64,000 bases of DNA, from the NCBI GenBank assembly GCA_038889235.1, contig JAWAHN010000002.1:138356-202355 (forward strand). The letters run 5' to 3'. The translations under genes and the position numbers were made by a program. This document shows positions 24,621-34,420 of this stretch, piece after piece; within the stretch, counting starts at the first letter, position 1, and every line of letters starts with the position of its first letter. The stretch is from Candidatus Jordarchaeales archaeon (GTDB lineage Archaea > Asgardarchaeota > Jordiarchaeia > Jordiarchaeales > Freyrarchaeaceae). The notes beneath the pieces were generated by a model. The model was not told the origin of the DNA, searched no databases, and saw nothing but the letters and a program-made list of their open reading frames with translations.

Positions 24621-25724
24621 TTACAGCAGCCTAGCGACAAACTCGGAAATGTCGCAGACCACTATCCTGTTCTCCGACAAGCTTTCGAGCTGGCTCTTAC
24701 AGAAAGGACATGCTGTAACTAAAACCTCCGCTCCAGTAGCTACAGCTTCCTTAACCCTTTCTGTGCCTATTTTGCGAGAAAGTTCTGGAAAGTTCACGTA
24801 GAGAACTCCGCCACGACCGCAACACTTTGCGTTTTTCCTGTTCCACTCCATTTCCAAAAGGCGGACTCCCGGAATACTGCTTAAAACACTTCTAGGCTCT
24901 TCATAAACGTGCATTCTTCTCCCAAGGTGGCATGGATCGTGATACGTTACGCTAACACTCTTCCCCAGGTCTTTTAACTCAATTTTCCCCTCACTAATAG
25001 CCCCCCACAAATACTGGCTTAAGTGTAAAACTTCGACGTTAAGTGGGAACCCAAGTTTTGGATACTCGCGGGAAAGTGCCATATAACAGCCAGCACAAGA
25101 GGTGACAACGACTTCGCAACCACTTTTCTCCACCTCTCTCCTGTTATGATCAGCGTGCTCCATGGCTAGCTTCTTATGTCCCGCTGAGAGGAGCGGTACT
25201 CCACAACACCACTCGTCCCCAATCAACTTGAAACCACCCTCAACTAGCTCAAGTATCTTCGTCGTAGCTCTCGCTATCTCCGGCTGCCTATACGCGGCCG
25301 TGCAGCCTACAAAGTAAGCCACTCTCCCCTTACCACTCTTTTTTCCACTTAGCACGTTGAACCTTTTTGCATGTGCCTCTCCATAAGGGTTCTTTTCACT
25401 CTCCACCTTCCTACTAAGTTCAATAGTTGCCTCAGGGGCGGCGCCCTCCTCGAAGATCCTTGCTCTCACTTCTTTAACTATTTCTGGAACGTCAATGCTA
25501 GGCAAGCACCATTCCTTGCAAAGCCCACAAGTGGCGCACTGGTACATGATGTCCACCACTCTACCTTTAAGCTCAACTTTTCCGTTGCGCAGGTAGTATG
25601 CTGTAAAGGATTTCCCGTACGGAGCCACACTTTCAAGCTTAAGCTGGTTCGCTACGATGCAAACAAAACGACACATTTTCATGCATTCCACTCCGCACAT
25701 AACCACAGGATCTGCGCTCACCAA
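24621..25724 (-). CDS. HdrD/GlpC-like Fe-S protein, last gene of the glycerol operon
   Basis: About 367 residues with an unusual cysteine-rich N-terminus (CGVECMKMCRFVC), one clear 4Fe-4S motif (CATCGLCKEWC) and two CCG domains with CCGVPLL, CAGCY, CCGRGG and CPFC. It probably relays electrons from the neighbouring FAD oxidase. TTG 25724 is chosen because GGGAGGG lies about 7 nt upstream; a TTG at 25739 would sit inside that site. It follows the GlcD-like gene by about 20 nt and converges with the ArsA gene. Confidence 0.78.
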   Translation of the reverse strand: MVSADPVVMCGVECMKMCRFVCIVANQLKLESVAPYGKSFTAYYLRNGKVELKGRVVDIMYQCATCGLCKEWCLPSIDVPEIVKEVRARIFEEGAAPEATIELSRKVESEKNPYGEAHAKRFNVLSGKKSGKGRVAYFVGCTAAYRQPEIARATTKILELVEGGFKLIGDEWCCGVPLLSAGHKKLAMEHADHNRREVEKSGCEVVVTSCAGCYMALSREYPKLGFPLNVEVLHLSQYLWGAISEGKIELKDLGKSVSVTYHDPCHLGRRMHVYEEPRSVLSSIPGVRLLEMEWNRKNAKCCGRGGVLYVNFPELSRKIGTERVKEAVATGAEVLVTACPFCKSQLESLSENRIVVCDISEFVARLL

Positions 25725-25745
25725 GACAAACCCTCCCAAGCTTTC

Positions 25746-27179
25746 CTAAAATCCAAGCTTTCCCGGGTTCATTATGTTGTTCGGGTCTAACGCTTTCTTT
25801 ATTGTTTTCAACACCTCAAATGCCTCCCCATGCTCCCTATGCATCCACCCAGCCCTAACAACACCAATACCGTGATGGTGGCTTATGGTTCCACCAACTC
25901 TCAGGCAGGCTTCAAGTGCATCTCTCCATACCGCGCTGTACACTTCCACTGCTTTTTCGTGGCTTTGTTGCTGCGTGAAGAAGATCATGTATATTGAGCC
26001 ACCGTCCTCGTAGAAGTGGGAGAAGTGTGCCATCATGGTTACTCCCGGATTTTTGGTCTCAACGGTCTTCTTAATCTCCCAGTAGAGTTCTTCGAGCTTA
26101 TCGTAGGTCGCCGCGACGTCAACCGTGTCCGCTATTATATTGTATGACGACCTCAAGGGGTCAGGGTAGTACATGTCATATCTATGGTTCCACCAGTACT
26201 CTGCAAGCTCCTTATCAACCTCCACACCACCCTCATTAAGACAAATTTCCGTGGCGATTCTCTCCTCTAACTCTACAATCTCCTTTAAGCCGTCAAATCC
26301 CAGTATCAAGTATGATCCACCTTCAGGTATCTTTGCCCTCCCTTTAAGCGTAAACTGCGCGTCTAGGTAGTCGTAGAGGCGCACCACGCAGGGCTTTATT
26401 CCCTTACGGAAGATTTTGATGACCGATTCTATTCCAGAGTGGAGATCCTTGAATATGAAAGCTTTAAACCTCCTCTCCTCTGGGAGAGGTTTTATCTTCA
26501 ACGTCACCTCCGTTATTATTCCAAGCGTTCCCTCAGAGCCTATAAAGAGTTGCTTCAAATCCGGCCCCGTGGACGAGCGAGGTACTGGTTTCATCCTTAA
26601 AATCTCACCCGTCGGTGTAACCACTTCGAGCCCAACAACCATGTCTTCAATTTTCCCATACTTCGACGAAAGTGACCCTGCAGAGCGACAGGCTACAAAG
26701 CCCCCTACCGTTGAGCAGTACATTGATGCGGGGTAATGGGGGAGAGTGTAACCCATTTTATTTAGCTCTCTCTCTAAAACCTCTCCAAAGATTCCCGGCT
26801 GCACGGTTACAAGTAACGACTTGTGATCTACGTTGAGTATCTTGTTCATCTTCTTTAGGTCTACTATTATGCCACCGTTTACCGGAATTGTTCCACCACA
26901 GACACCAGCTCCTCCTCCGAAGGGTATCAAGGGGATCTTGAATCTATTAGCCAGCTTAACGATTTCCGAGACTTGCTTAGTGTTTTCAGGATGCACTATA
27001 AAATCTGGCTTCGGCAGCTCACCTCCACCTTTAATCCAAGGCACAAGTAACTGCCAAGTGTCACGTGAATAACACAGCGCATCGACCTCGTTGAAGTGAA
27101 CATTCTCTTTACCCACTATGCCGACCAGCTCTTCGTATATAATCTTCTTCTGTAACAGATCTCTTTTCCACGTGTTCAA
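25746..27179 (-). CDS. GlcD-like FAD-linked oxidase
   Basis: About 477 residues of the vanillyl-alcohol-oxidase/GlcD family. The FAD-binding PCMH domain covers about 45-220, with IPLIPFGGGAGVCGGT. The C-terminal oxidase domain ends with SHHHGIGVVRAGWM and DPNNIMNPGKLGF. Relatives oxidise glycolate, D-lactate or act on glycerol-type substrates. Its place between two Fe-S proteins in a glycerol operon suggests a 2-hydroxyacid or glycerol-derived substrate. TTG 27179 is preferred because of GAGGGGG 6 nt before it; TTG 27185 is possible. Confidence 0.8.
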   Translation of the reverse strand: MNTWKRDLLQKKIIYEELVGIVGKENVHFNEVDALCYSRDTWQLLVPWIKGGGELPKPDFIVHPENTKQVSEIVKLANRFKIPLIPFGGGAGVCGGTIPVNGGIIVDLKKMNKILNVDHKSLLVTVQPGIFGEVLERELNKMGYTLPHYPASMYCSTVGGFVACRSAGSLSSKYGKIEDMVVGLEVVTPTGEILRMKPVPRSSTGPDLKQLFIGSEGTLGIITEVTLKIKPLPEERRFKAFIFKDLHSGIESVIKIFRKGIKPCVVRLYDYLDAQFTLKGRAKIPEGGSYLILGFDGLKEIVELEERIATEICLNEGGVEVDKELAEYWWNHRYDMYYPDPLRSSYNIIADTVDVAATYDKLEELYWEIKKTVETKNPGVTMMAHFSHFYEDGGSIYMIFFTQQQSHEKAVEVYSAVWRDALEACLRVGGTISHHHGIGVVRAGWMHREHGEAFEVLKTIKKALDPNNIMNPGKLGF

Positions 27180-27191
27180 ACACAAACCCCC

Positions 27192-28412
27192 TCACTCCGA
27201 GTATATCCTCTTAGCCAGGAAAACTACGAAGTCGTCAACCGTCACGTTAATTCGTTTACGTGTAACACCCTCTGAAATGTTAATAGTGCAGAGGGGACAT
27301 GGCGTCACCAGGGATCCGATGTCAGACCTGGAAACCGCGTCAAGCCTCTTACTTCTTATCAGCGCGGAAACCGTCGGGTTATAGAACCTGAGCAAGCCAC
27401 CCGCTCCACAGCATTCACCGTCATCTTGTAGGATGACGTACTCAACATTTGGCAACGCCTCCAGTATTCTTTCAGCATAATCAATGGTGTATCTTCCAAC
27501 GTGCCTACCTAGGTGGCAGGATTGATGTAGCGCAACTTTAATTTTGTCGCCATTACGCGCCTTCTTACTTATCGCGTCAACACCAACCTCCTCAAACAGA
27601 AACTCGACTAAGTGTCTCACGCGGATGTCGTAGCCAAGCCGCTTAGCTGCCAACTTGAGCTCCGAAGTACACCCAGCACAAGTGGCGACAACCTCTCTCA
27701 CACCTATTTCCTCCATCTTCCCAAAAAAGTCCTGTTGCAGCTTGTCAGCCATCGCGACGTCCCCTGCAAGTCTCACCGGGAGGCCACAGCACTTCCAACC
27801 CTCTGGAATTCCGTAATATACTTCGAATGCCTCTAAGACGAGTTTTCCAGCCTCCTTAACCTCCAACAATTTAGCTTCAGCCTGGCACCCTGGAAAATAG
27901 GCTACCTGTCCCTCTTCCCTAAGAGGGACATCGCCTCTTAACGGTAACCCCAAAGCTTTAAGCCTCCACTCGACTCTCTCCTTCCTCTCCTCAGGGCTCA
28001 TAGGCTCAAATATGTAGCCGTATCTCGAAACGTTTTCCAGCAAGGATTTGAATTCTTCTGGCACTAGGTCGGGTCTTTGAACAAATATTTTCGCCCTAAG
28101 AAGCATAACCGCTTCCGGCACAGGAACATTTGTCGGGCACTTTTCCTGGCATCGTCCGCACAGCGTGCACATGTAGATTACCTCGCTCGCTCTCCAAAAC
28201 TCTCTGACATCTCTCGAGAGCTCGTCCGCTATCCCGCGTGGTCCAGGGTAAAACCTGCCTGTAGCCTCGAAAACAGGGCAGAATGTGAGGCACAACGAAC
28301 AATTCTGGCACTTCTCCACTTCACTATAAATTTCATCCTCATACAACGAGAAAACCACTATTTTCTCCTCTGCGAGCACTTTCTTTATGTGAATAACCTC
28401 TTTTCTCTCCAT
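27192..28412 (-). CDS. GlpC/HdrD-like Fe-S subunit
   Basis: A 406-residue protein with two 4Fe-4S motifs, CQNCSLCLTFC and CTLCGRCQEKC, then two CCG domains (CCGLPVRLAG with CAGC, and CHLGRH, CCGAGG with CPLC). In GlpABC this subunit takes electrons from the GlpAB flavoproteins to quinone. It begins 13 nt after glpB with a GGGGGAG site. No membrane helix is seen, so the link to quinone is not evident from sequence. Confidence 0.83.
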   Translation of the reverse strand: MERKEVIHIKKVLAEEKIVVFSLYEDEIYSEVEKCQNCSLCLTFCPVFEATGRFYPGPRGIADELSRDVREFWRASEVIYMCTLCGRCQEKCPTNVPVPEAVMLLRAKIFVQRPDLVPEEFKSLLENVSRYGYIFEPMSPEERKERVEWRLKALGLPLRGDVPLREEGQVAYFPGCQAEAKLLEVKEAGKLVLEAFEVYYGIPEGWKCCGLPVRLAGDVAMADKLQQDFFGKMEEIGVREVVATCAGCTSELKLAAKRLGYDIRVRHLVEFLFEEVGVDAISKKARNGDKIKVALHQSCHLGRHVGRYTIDYAERILEALPNVEYVILQDDGECCGAGGLLRFYNPTVSALIRSKRLDAVSRSDIGSLVTPCPLCTINISEGVTRKRINVTVDDFVVFLAKRIYSE

Positions 28413-28425
28413 AACTCCCCCCCTT

Positions 28426-29748
28426 TTAGCTCGCCTGCATCGCTGCCTCCTCTCCTGCTATATAACCCGTAACTGCCGCAACGCCCATCCCGCTCTTCTC
28501 CCTCACATAGTTGTAACCTGAAATTATGGATCCCGCAACAAACAAGTTGTCGTATAGTGTTTTGTCACCCATAACGGGCTTCATATGTGCGTTAACCCTA
28601 ACACCGCAACCCATGAGGGGATGTCCTTCCGCAGGAAAGACCTCTTTAGACAGGAGGTGTGCTATTTTTCGCTTCCCCAACGGCTCTCCTTTCTCGTCGT
28701 AAAGTGGGAGTCCGAACACGGTTTCCCTTATTCTGTCCTCCTCTTCCACAAGTCCTCCTCCAACGAACTTCCCAGTTGCTAAAATATACGCCTCAGCTAT
28801 TGCGGTGAAAACCTTCTCTCCCGATTTAACTTTTAAGTTCACAACGCGCCCCCCTTCCTTTTCGAACCCGACAGCTTTATACCCCCTAAGGATTCTTACT
28901 CCTTTTTCCACAGCCTTCCTTTCAAGCGCGCTCATTAGTCTCTGAGCTGGCACTGACGGGGGCGGTGACAGCAGCTCGAACATGGTCACCCCTATTTCTC
29001 TTTCTAGCGCTTCCACGTTTCCCTGCGGCCTCCTCAACCCAAGTGTCGGGAGAGCTACGTGTGAAGCGCCACTTTCGGACACTATACCGCTAAGTTTCTC
29101 AGCCAACTCCATCTTAAACTCGTCCCCATCCATTACCCTCGCCAACTCTACAGTCGTCAGGTTTACTTCTCTTAAACTCGGGAAGGAAAGTCTAACACCT
29201 ACCACTTTTTCAATTTTGACGTTGAGTTTAGATGCAAAGTGTTTGAAACTCAAAGAGCAGAAGTTTGGGTTAAAGCTGGATAAGCCCTCAAATCCCACGA
29301 CGAGCAGCCTAGCTCCATCTAACTTCTCTAGCACCCCTCCCTTCATCGGCAACTGGTAAAAACAGGTAACCTTGAAGCTCCCCATAGTGTTTAGAAGCAC
29401 AACATTTCTATTGAGGTCTCCTCTTATCTCAGCTTCTCGGCCAGAAACCATCCTCGAAAGATACTCGACAGCTTCTCTAACAGCCTCGACAACATCCCTC
29501 TCACTCGAGATAACCGAGTAAGGGTGCGTCGGCGAGCATTCAACTGTTTGTGCTATTCCATCAATGGGGTTTAAAACTAAGCCTCCTCCTGGGGGACACC
29601 CCATGATATCGATGACTCCGGAGGACTGATAGCTGGCTCCTGAACCTTTTTCGATGACGACAACATCTAGTTTTTCGTCAGCCGCTCTTGTTGCAGCCAG
29701 TATACCTGCTAGCCCGCCGCCTATTACGATCACATCAGCCTCGATCAA
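28426..29748 (-). CDS. glpB: Glycerol-3-phosphate dehydrogenase subunit B
   Basis: A 440-residue FAD/NAD-binding protein. The N-terminal dinucleotide motif VIGGGLAGILAATRA is followed by SSGVIDIMGCPPGG, typical of GlpB. The C-terminal region contains GHPLMGCGVRVN and AGSIISGYNYVREKSGMG. It is the second flavoprotein of anaerobic-type glycerol-3-phosphate dehydrogenase. TTG 29748 overlaps the glpA stop (TTGA), so the two are translationally coupled. Confidence 0.88.
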   Translation of the reverse strand: MIEADVIVIGGGLAGILAATRAADEKLDVVVIEKGSGASYQSSGVIDIMGCPPGGGLVLNPIDGIAQTVECSPTHPYSVISSERDVVEAVREAVEYLSRMVSGREAEIRGDLNRNVVLLNTMGSFKVTCFYQLPMKGGVLEKLDGARLLVVGFEGLSSFNPNFCSLSFKHFASKLNVKIEKVVGVRLSFPSLREVNLTTVELARVMDGDEFKMELAEKLSGIVSESGASHVALPTLGLRRPQGNVEALEREIGVTMFELLSPPPSVPAQRLMSALERKAVEKGVRILRGYKAVGFEKEGGRVVNLKVKSGEKVFTAIAEAYILATGKFVGGGLVEEEDRIRETVFGLPLYDEKGEPLGKRKIAHLLSKEVFPAEGHPLMGCGVRVNAHMKPVMGDKTLYDNLFVAGSIISGYNYVREKSGMGVAAVTGYIAGEEAAMQAS

Positions 29749-31379
29749 GTAGCCGCTCCCCTCACAACATCCATTGATCCAACAGAAGCATACGCTGCCT
29801 GGGAAATCTCATACTCAATAAGCTGACTTCCTCTTAAAACGATGGAGTGCCCTTTCCACCTTTCCGCCAGAAATTCCTTAAGCTCTCTGAACGCCTCGTC
29901 AACCCCTAATCCCCTCTCCTCCGCCAGTATTGCCATCGCCTTGAACCCGCACGAGAACCCTTGACACGGACCCATACCCATCCTAGTTCTCCTACGCAGC
30001 GCGTCTAAAGTCAACCCCCACTCGTTTCTTATCACATACCTTAACTCGGCCTCCGTTACCGCTTCGCACAGGCATATGCTCGTGAGACGGCTTCTCTCTT
30101 TACTAGTCTCGGACAAGATGACGTTAGCCAGCGTGCCCTGCCTTGAAACGAGGCGCCCAGCTGTGTGTGGTGATATGTTGTGTTTCGAGGCCAGTTCTTC
30201 CACGTTAACCTTTCCATCTGCTCCGGGTAGTGGCTCCAAGTGAGTTCTACACTCAGCTTCGCAGCCAAGTTTTTCACAAACCAGATCTGTTATCTTTTCA
30301 GCCATAGCTCGGCATACTACCAGTTTTCCTCCTTCGACACTTATCAACCCTTTAACTCCATCCCTTTCCTCGTGGTCGACCACTCTGAAGTTCCTAGTCA
30401 CATCTCCCTCGGGTATCCACCACTGTGCAATTAGAGGTCTAACCCCGCACATAACCCTGATTATACGTGCTTTCCTTATGGATGGGACGGCCATCTCCAT
30501 GCTAGAAATTAGGTACTCTATTTCGTCGTACGTCGCCTCAGCCTCGTCCGGGCTCGTAAATATGTCTAATGCAGTCGTGCCCAAAATAGATCCAGTCTCA
30601 TGGGGGAAGAGGTATACCGTCCTACCATCTAATGCCTGGCATATTATCCCAAACCTCGTAATCCTCCTGTCAAAAATGACGTGTGCCCCCTTGTTGAGCC
30701 TCAATGTTTGTTTAATCCCAACCATCCTCGAAATCTCAGGAACCCACGCTCCCGCAGCGTTCACCACGATCTTACCTTTAACCTCATACTCCCTTCCAGT
30801 CATCCTGTCCTTTACCTTAACTCCATAAACTTCCCCGCCCTTGCACAGTATGTCGATTACCTCTGTGTAAGTCCTTATTTCTGCTCCATGCTGCTTAGCT
30901 GAGAGAGCTGTAAGAATCGTCAGCCTGAACGGGTCAATGAACATCTCGTCAAAATAAGCTGCGAGGATTATGTTAGGGCTCAACTTGGGCTCAAGCTCTC
31001 TAGCTTCTTGAGGCGTCAGAACTAGAACTGGGCTTGCCTGCCTTTTCTCAGTCAGAGTGCCATATTTTTCGACGAAGCTCGCCTTTCGCTTTATTTCTTC
31101 CTCGGTCAATATCGCAGTTATTATGGGAGTCCTAAAGACTATGTGGCCTGCTATGCGTGAAAGCGTCACTACTTCCGACGTACACATCTCTGAGAATTCC
31201 GGCTCCTGAAGAACATACTTTGTTCCTCCACTAATCATGCCGGCACAAGCTCCTGTGGCTCCAGAAGCCAGGTCTCCTCTCTCAAAAAGAATGGTTTTGA
31301 AGCCCCGCATGGCACAGTCTCTCGCGACACTAGTACCCGTTGAGCCTCCACCAATAACTATGACGTCGTACTCGTCCAT
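29745..31379 (-). CDS. glpA: Glycerol-3-phosphate dehydrogenase subunit A
   Basis: About 544 residues. It oxidises sn-glycerol-3-phosphate to dihydroxyacetone phosphate. The FAD motif VIGGGSTGTSVARDCAMRG, the DAO-fold substrate domain and a C-terminal BFD-like [2Fe-2S] region with CLCEAV and GPCQGFSC are visible. ATG 31379 is preferred because GGTGG lies 5 nt upstream and family members start near this point; 31412 would overlap glpK. It follows glpK by 22 nt. Confidence 0.9.
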   Translation of the reverse strand: MDEYDVIVIGGGSTGTSVARDCAMRGFKTILFERGDLASGATGACAGMISGGTKYVLQEPEFSEMCTSEVVTLSRIAGHIVFRTPIITAILTEEEIKRKASFVEKYGTLTEKRQASPVLVLTPQEARELEPKLSPNIILAAYFDEMFIDPFRLTILTALSAKQHGAEIRTYTEVIDILCKGGEVYGVKVKDRMTGREYEVKGKIVVNAAGAWVPEISRMVGIKQTLRLNKGAHVIFDRRITRFGIICQALDGRTVYLFPHETGSILGTTALDIFTSPDEAEATYDEIEYLISSMEMAVPSIRKARIIRVMCGVRPLIAQWWIPEGDVTRNFRVVDHEERDGVKGLISVEGGKLVVCRAMAEKITDLVCEKLGCEAECRTHLEPLPGADGKVNVEELASKHNISPHTAGRLVSRQGTLANVILSETSKERSRLTSICLCEAVTEAELRYVIRNEWGLTLDALRRRTRMGMGPCQGFSCGFKAMAILAEERGLGVDEAFRELKEFLAERWKGHSIVLRGSQLIEYEISQAAYASVGSMDVVRGAAT

Positions 31380-31401
31380 GAAAACCACCATTGAGCTAGC
31401 T

Positions 31402-32862
31402 TTACTTCGCAACCTCAGAATAACTAGATAGCAGAAGTTTCATAAAAACAGGATGCATCTCGTCGTATACCTTCTTGTTCTCCAACCTAGGCTCTCTTAC
31501 CTCCACGAGTTTAACCATGGACTCAACAGCTTTTTCCAATGTCGGGAAAAGTTTAACGCCGATAGAGGCTAGTATGGCGGCTCCGAGCGCTCCAGCCTCC
31601 TCAACATGAGGGGCAACAACTCTCTTACCCGTTATATCTGCCTGTATCTGCCTCCAAAGCTTCGACCTAGCCCCTCCACCATCTACCCTTAATTCCTCAA
31701 CTGTTATGCCCATCCCGGAGATCATCTCTAAAAGTCCCCTTATGCCAAACCCGTTACTCTCCATTATGGCTCTAACTATGTGTTTCCTGCTGTGGGCAAA
31801 TGATAGGTTGTGGATAGACCCTTTGCCAAAGTTAAACAAAGGTATTATGATGAGCCCGTCTGATCCTGGGCTAACCGTTTCAGCTTCGTCTTCAAGTATG
31901 CTGTACGCGTCGACGCCGACATCCTCGGCCACTCTTTTCTCTAAGTGGCCGAAGTTGTCGCGGAACCATCTGAGTATCCTTCCCGTTCCCGGAATAACTC
32001 CCTCCAGAACCCACTTTCCTTCTATAACGTGGGGTAGCGTAAAGAGTATGCCGAATGGATCGTATATGGGCTTATCCAAGAGTACATCGATGAAGGTGCC
32101 AGTGCCCGTAGTAACCTTAGCTATTCCATGCTTCACAGCTCCCACTCCGACACATGAACACTGCTGATCTCCACCACCCAGAACCACAGGGGTACCTGCT
32201 TTAAGCCCGGTCTCCTTAGAAGCCTCACTGGTCACTTCCCCAATTACTTTCCCCGAAGGGGAAACGTCAACCCACTTGTCTAAGGGGATACCTATCTCAT
32301 CAGCTAACTTCTCATCCCAAGTGAGCTTTTCAACGTCAAATGGACCGTAGAAAGCGTTCGAAAAGTCCGACACAAAGGACCCTGCTAACTTGAAGTAGAA
32401 GTAGGAGTCAACGAACGAAAACTTGAAAGTTTCTTCGAATACAAATGGCAGATTATCCCTTATCCAAAGGACTTTTTTCAGACTCTCTCTTTGTCCTATT
32501 CTATCTTTCAACTTTTGTGCTGATTGCGAGGTACGAGCATCCATCCATGTAATCGCCCTATATAATGGCTTACCATTCCTATCTACAGGGAAAACTGTTG
32601 CTCTTTGTGTGCAAACACTAACAGCAGTCACATCAGCCGGAGAGACACGCGCATTCTTTAATGCGATCTGTATAGCCCTGCAAGCGGCATTCCACCATTT
32701 CTCTGGAACCTGCTCAGCCTGTCCTGGAAGCTCCGAAATTGTAGGATACTCCTCGTAACTGCCCCCTAGAATGAAACCATTAAGGTTAAATAGCAATGCG
32801 CGAACACCCGTAGTTCCTACATCAAAAACCCCTATTACCTCTCCCTTCCTTTCCAAACCCAC
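31402..32862 (-). CDS. glpK: Glycerol kinase (FGGY family)
   Basis: A 486-residue carbohydrate kinase. The phosphate-binding motif GVFDVGTTGVRALLF begins it, GGGDQQCSCVG and KVTTGTGTF lie centrally, and DGGGARSKLWRQIQAD is the adenosine motif. FGGY members phosphorylate several polyols; glycerol is assigned because glpA and glpB follow directly. The start is GTG 32862 or TTG 32856, both just after GGTGA. It is the first gene of the operon. Confidence 0.85.
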   Translation of the reverse strand: MGLERKGEVIGVFDVGTTGVRALLFNLNGFILGGSYEEYPTISELPGQAEQVPEKWWNAACRAIQIALKNARVSPADVTAVSVCTQRATVFPVDRNGKPLYRAITWMDARTSQSAQKLKDRIGQRESLKKVLWIRDNLPFVFEETFKFSFVDSYFYFKLAGSFVSDFSNAFYGPFDVEKLTWDEKLADEIGIPLDKWVDVSPSGKVIGEVTSEASKETGLKAGTPVVLGGGDQQCSCVGVGAVKHGIAKVTTGTGTFIDVLLDKPIYDPFGILFTLPHVIEGKWVLEGVIPGTGRILRWFRDNFGHLEKRVAEDVGVDAYSILEDEAETVSPGSDGLIIIPLFNFGKGSIHNLSFAHSRKHIVRAIMESNGFGIRGLLEMISGMGITVEELRVDGGGARSKLWRQIQADITGKRVVAPHVEEAGALGAAILASIGVKLFPTLEKAVESMVKLVEVREPRLENKKVYDEMHPVFMKLLLSSYSEVAK

Positions 32863-32911
32863 TTCTCACCTGCGCCACATAACGTAGTAACCTTTCCTTA
32901 TCTGTGCTCTC

Positions 32912-32919
32912 ATTTATAA
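32912..32919 (-). promoter_or_regulatory. TATA box of the glycerol operon
   Basis: On the minus strand TTATAAAT ends about 50 nt before the glpK start. The rest of the 32863-33178 interval (316 nt) holds no gene I can support; a short CCAC/GTGG hairpin near 33040-33055 is the only other structure noticed. Confidence 0.5.
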
Positions 32920-33178
32920 CACTTTCTCAATACTTTCAAAGAAATTTTAGGTGTCGTCTCTAAGGAAAAGGAGAACTTACGCGTTTCAAAGGTTTCTCAC
33001 TTGCTAGCAGGTTTTTGGACGTGCCGGAGTTCTCCACTACCCTCGGTGGCTTACGCAGCTAAGCGAAGCATTAATCTTATCTTATCTAATTTTCCGGAGG
33101 TTTGCTTCCTCAAAGAGTTTAAAATGGATGTTTGATGTTAGATTCTTCGTAGAAATGAACGGTGGTTGACCTTCATTG

Positions 33179-34216
33179 ATGGACACGCTCTCCCTGCTCA
33201 AGAGACTTCTCTCTGTCCCCAGTGTCTCTGGTTTTGAAGATGAGTTCTCGGAGGTCATTGCCTCTCTTATAGAGAACTTTGTTGACGAACTAGAAGTAGA
33301 CAGGGTGGGAAATGTCATAGCAAAAGTTGGCGGAGAAGGCAAGGAAAGAGTTTTAGTGGATGCACACATGGACGAAGTTGGGTTGATAGTTAAAGCCATA
33401 GACGAAAACGGCTTCATTCGTTTCACAACTCTTGGAGGAATAGATAACCGGATTCTTCCTGCTCAGAGAGTTGTCATACACACCTCGAAAGGAATGGTCA
33501 AGGGAGTTATCGCTGCAATCCCTCCACACTTTACGTCTGAGAAGGAACGCGAAAGAGTGCTCAGTGTCGACGAACTCTTCATAGATATTGGTGCGTCGAG
33601 CATGGAAGAAGTACGTGAATCGGGCGTCCGCATTTCAGACCCGATATCTTTTGACTGTGATTTGGAGAAGCTCGTTGGAGGGCGCATCTGTGGTCGTGGC
33701 TTTGACAACAAACTAGGATGCGTTGTAGCAGTGAGAGCCCTCCACGAACTGCACGAGCAAGAGACTACTCCCAACGCTGAATTGTACTTTTCCTTCAGCG
33801 TGGAGGAAGAGAGAGGTCTCAGAGGAGCAAAACCAGCTGCTTTTAGAGTGAACCCTACACTTGCCATACCTCTCGATACGACTGGAGCAGCTGACTATCC
33901 AGGTGTTAAGCCATTCATCTCTACGGTCGTGTTAGGGAAGGGTCCTGTAATAAGAGCTGCGGACAGAGCTTTTATCGCAGACCGTTCACTGAAAGAATTT
34001 CTGATAAGAGTGGCTGAAGAAAACAAGATTCCCTACCAAGTCGGAGTGGTTATGGGAACCACAAACGCGACAGCAATACAACTCGCGAGGGAAGGCGTGG
34101 CAACCTGCCCGCTCTGTGTGCCTGTCCGTTACGCTCACTCTCCCGTTGAAGTAGCAGATCTCTCAGACATAGAAAATACCATAAAATTGCTCGTTAAGGC
34201 ATTAATTTCGATATAA
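33179..34216 (+). CDS. M42-family metallo-aminopeptidase
   Basis: A 345-residue di-zinc peptidase of the TET/FrvX family that trims peptides after the proteasome. Visible metal and catalytic motifs are VDAHMDEVGL, GRGFDNKLGC, SVEEERGLRGAK and the late RYAHSPVEVADL. TET enzymes form dodecamers. ATG 33179 is chosen over the immediately preceding TTG. It is monocistronic, with a wide upstream gap. Confidence 0.9.
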   Translation: MDTLSLLKRLLSVPSVSGFEDEFSEVIASLIENFVDELEVDRVGNVIAKVGGEGKERVLVDAHMDEVGLIVKAIDENGFIRFTTLGGIDNRILPAQRVVIHTSKGMVKGVIAAIPPHFTSEKERERVLSVDELFIDIGASSMEEVRESGVRISDPISFDCDLEKLVGGRICGRGFDNKLGCVVAVRALHELHEQETTPNAELYFSFSVEEERGLRGAKPAAFRVNPTLAIPLDTTGAADYPGVKPFISTVVLGKGPVIRAADRAFIADRSLKEFLIRVAEENKIPYQVGVVMGTTNATAIQLAREGVATCPLCVPVRYAHSPVEVADLSDIENTIKLLVKALISI

Positions 34217-34420
34217 CATTACCTCTCATTTTAAAGAAAAATCACCATTTTTACTCAATTGTTTACTATTTTTCAGGTTTGTTGTTCAAGATTTTACGGT
34301 CTTATTCCAGTAAATTTAAAAATAATTCCGTAATTTATTATATTAGTCCTCCTCTAGTTGTTGTGATGCGAGATTTCGTCATCGAAATATTTTCGCTTTA
34401 AAAATTGTAAGGTGTTGCAC

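Noticed and set aside
33000-33178. A possible structured RNA before the M42 gene
   Set aside because: Only a 4-bp CCAC/GTGG hairpin and a short ATCTT repeat were found; no family signature.
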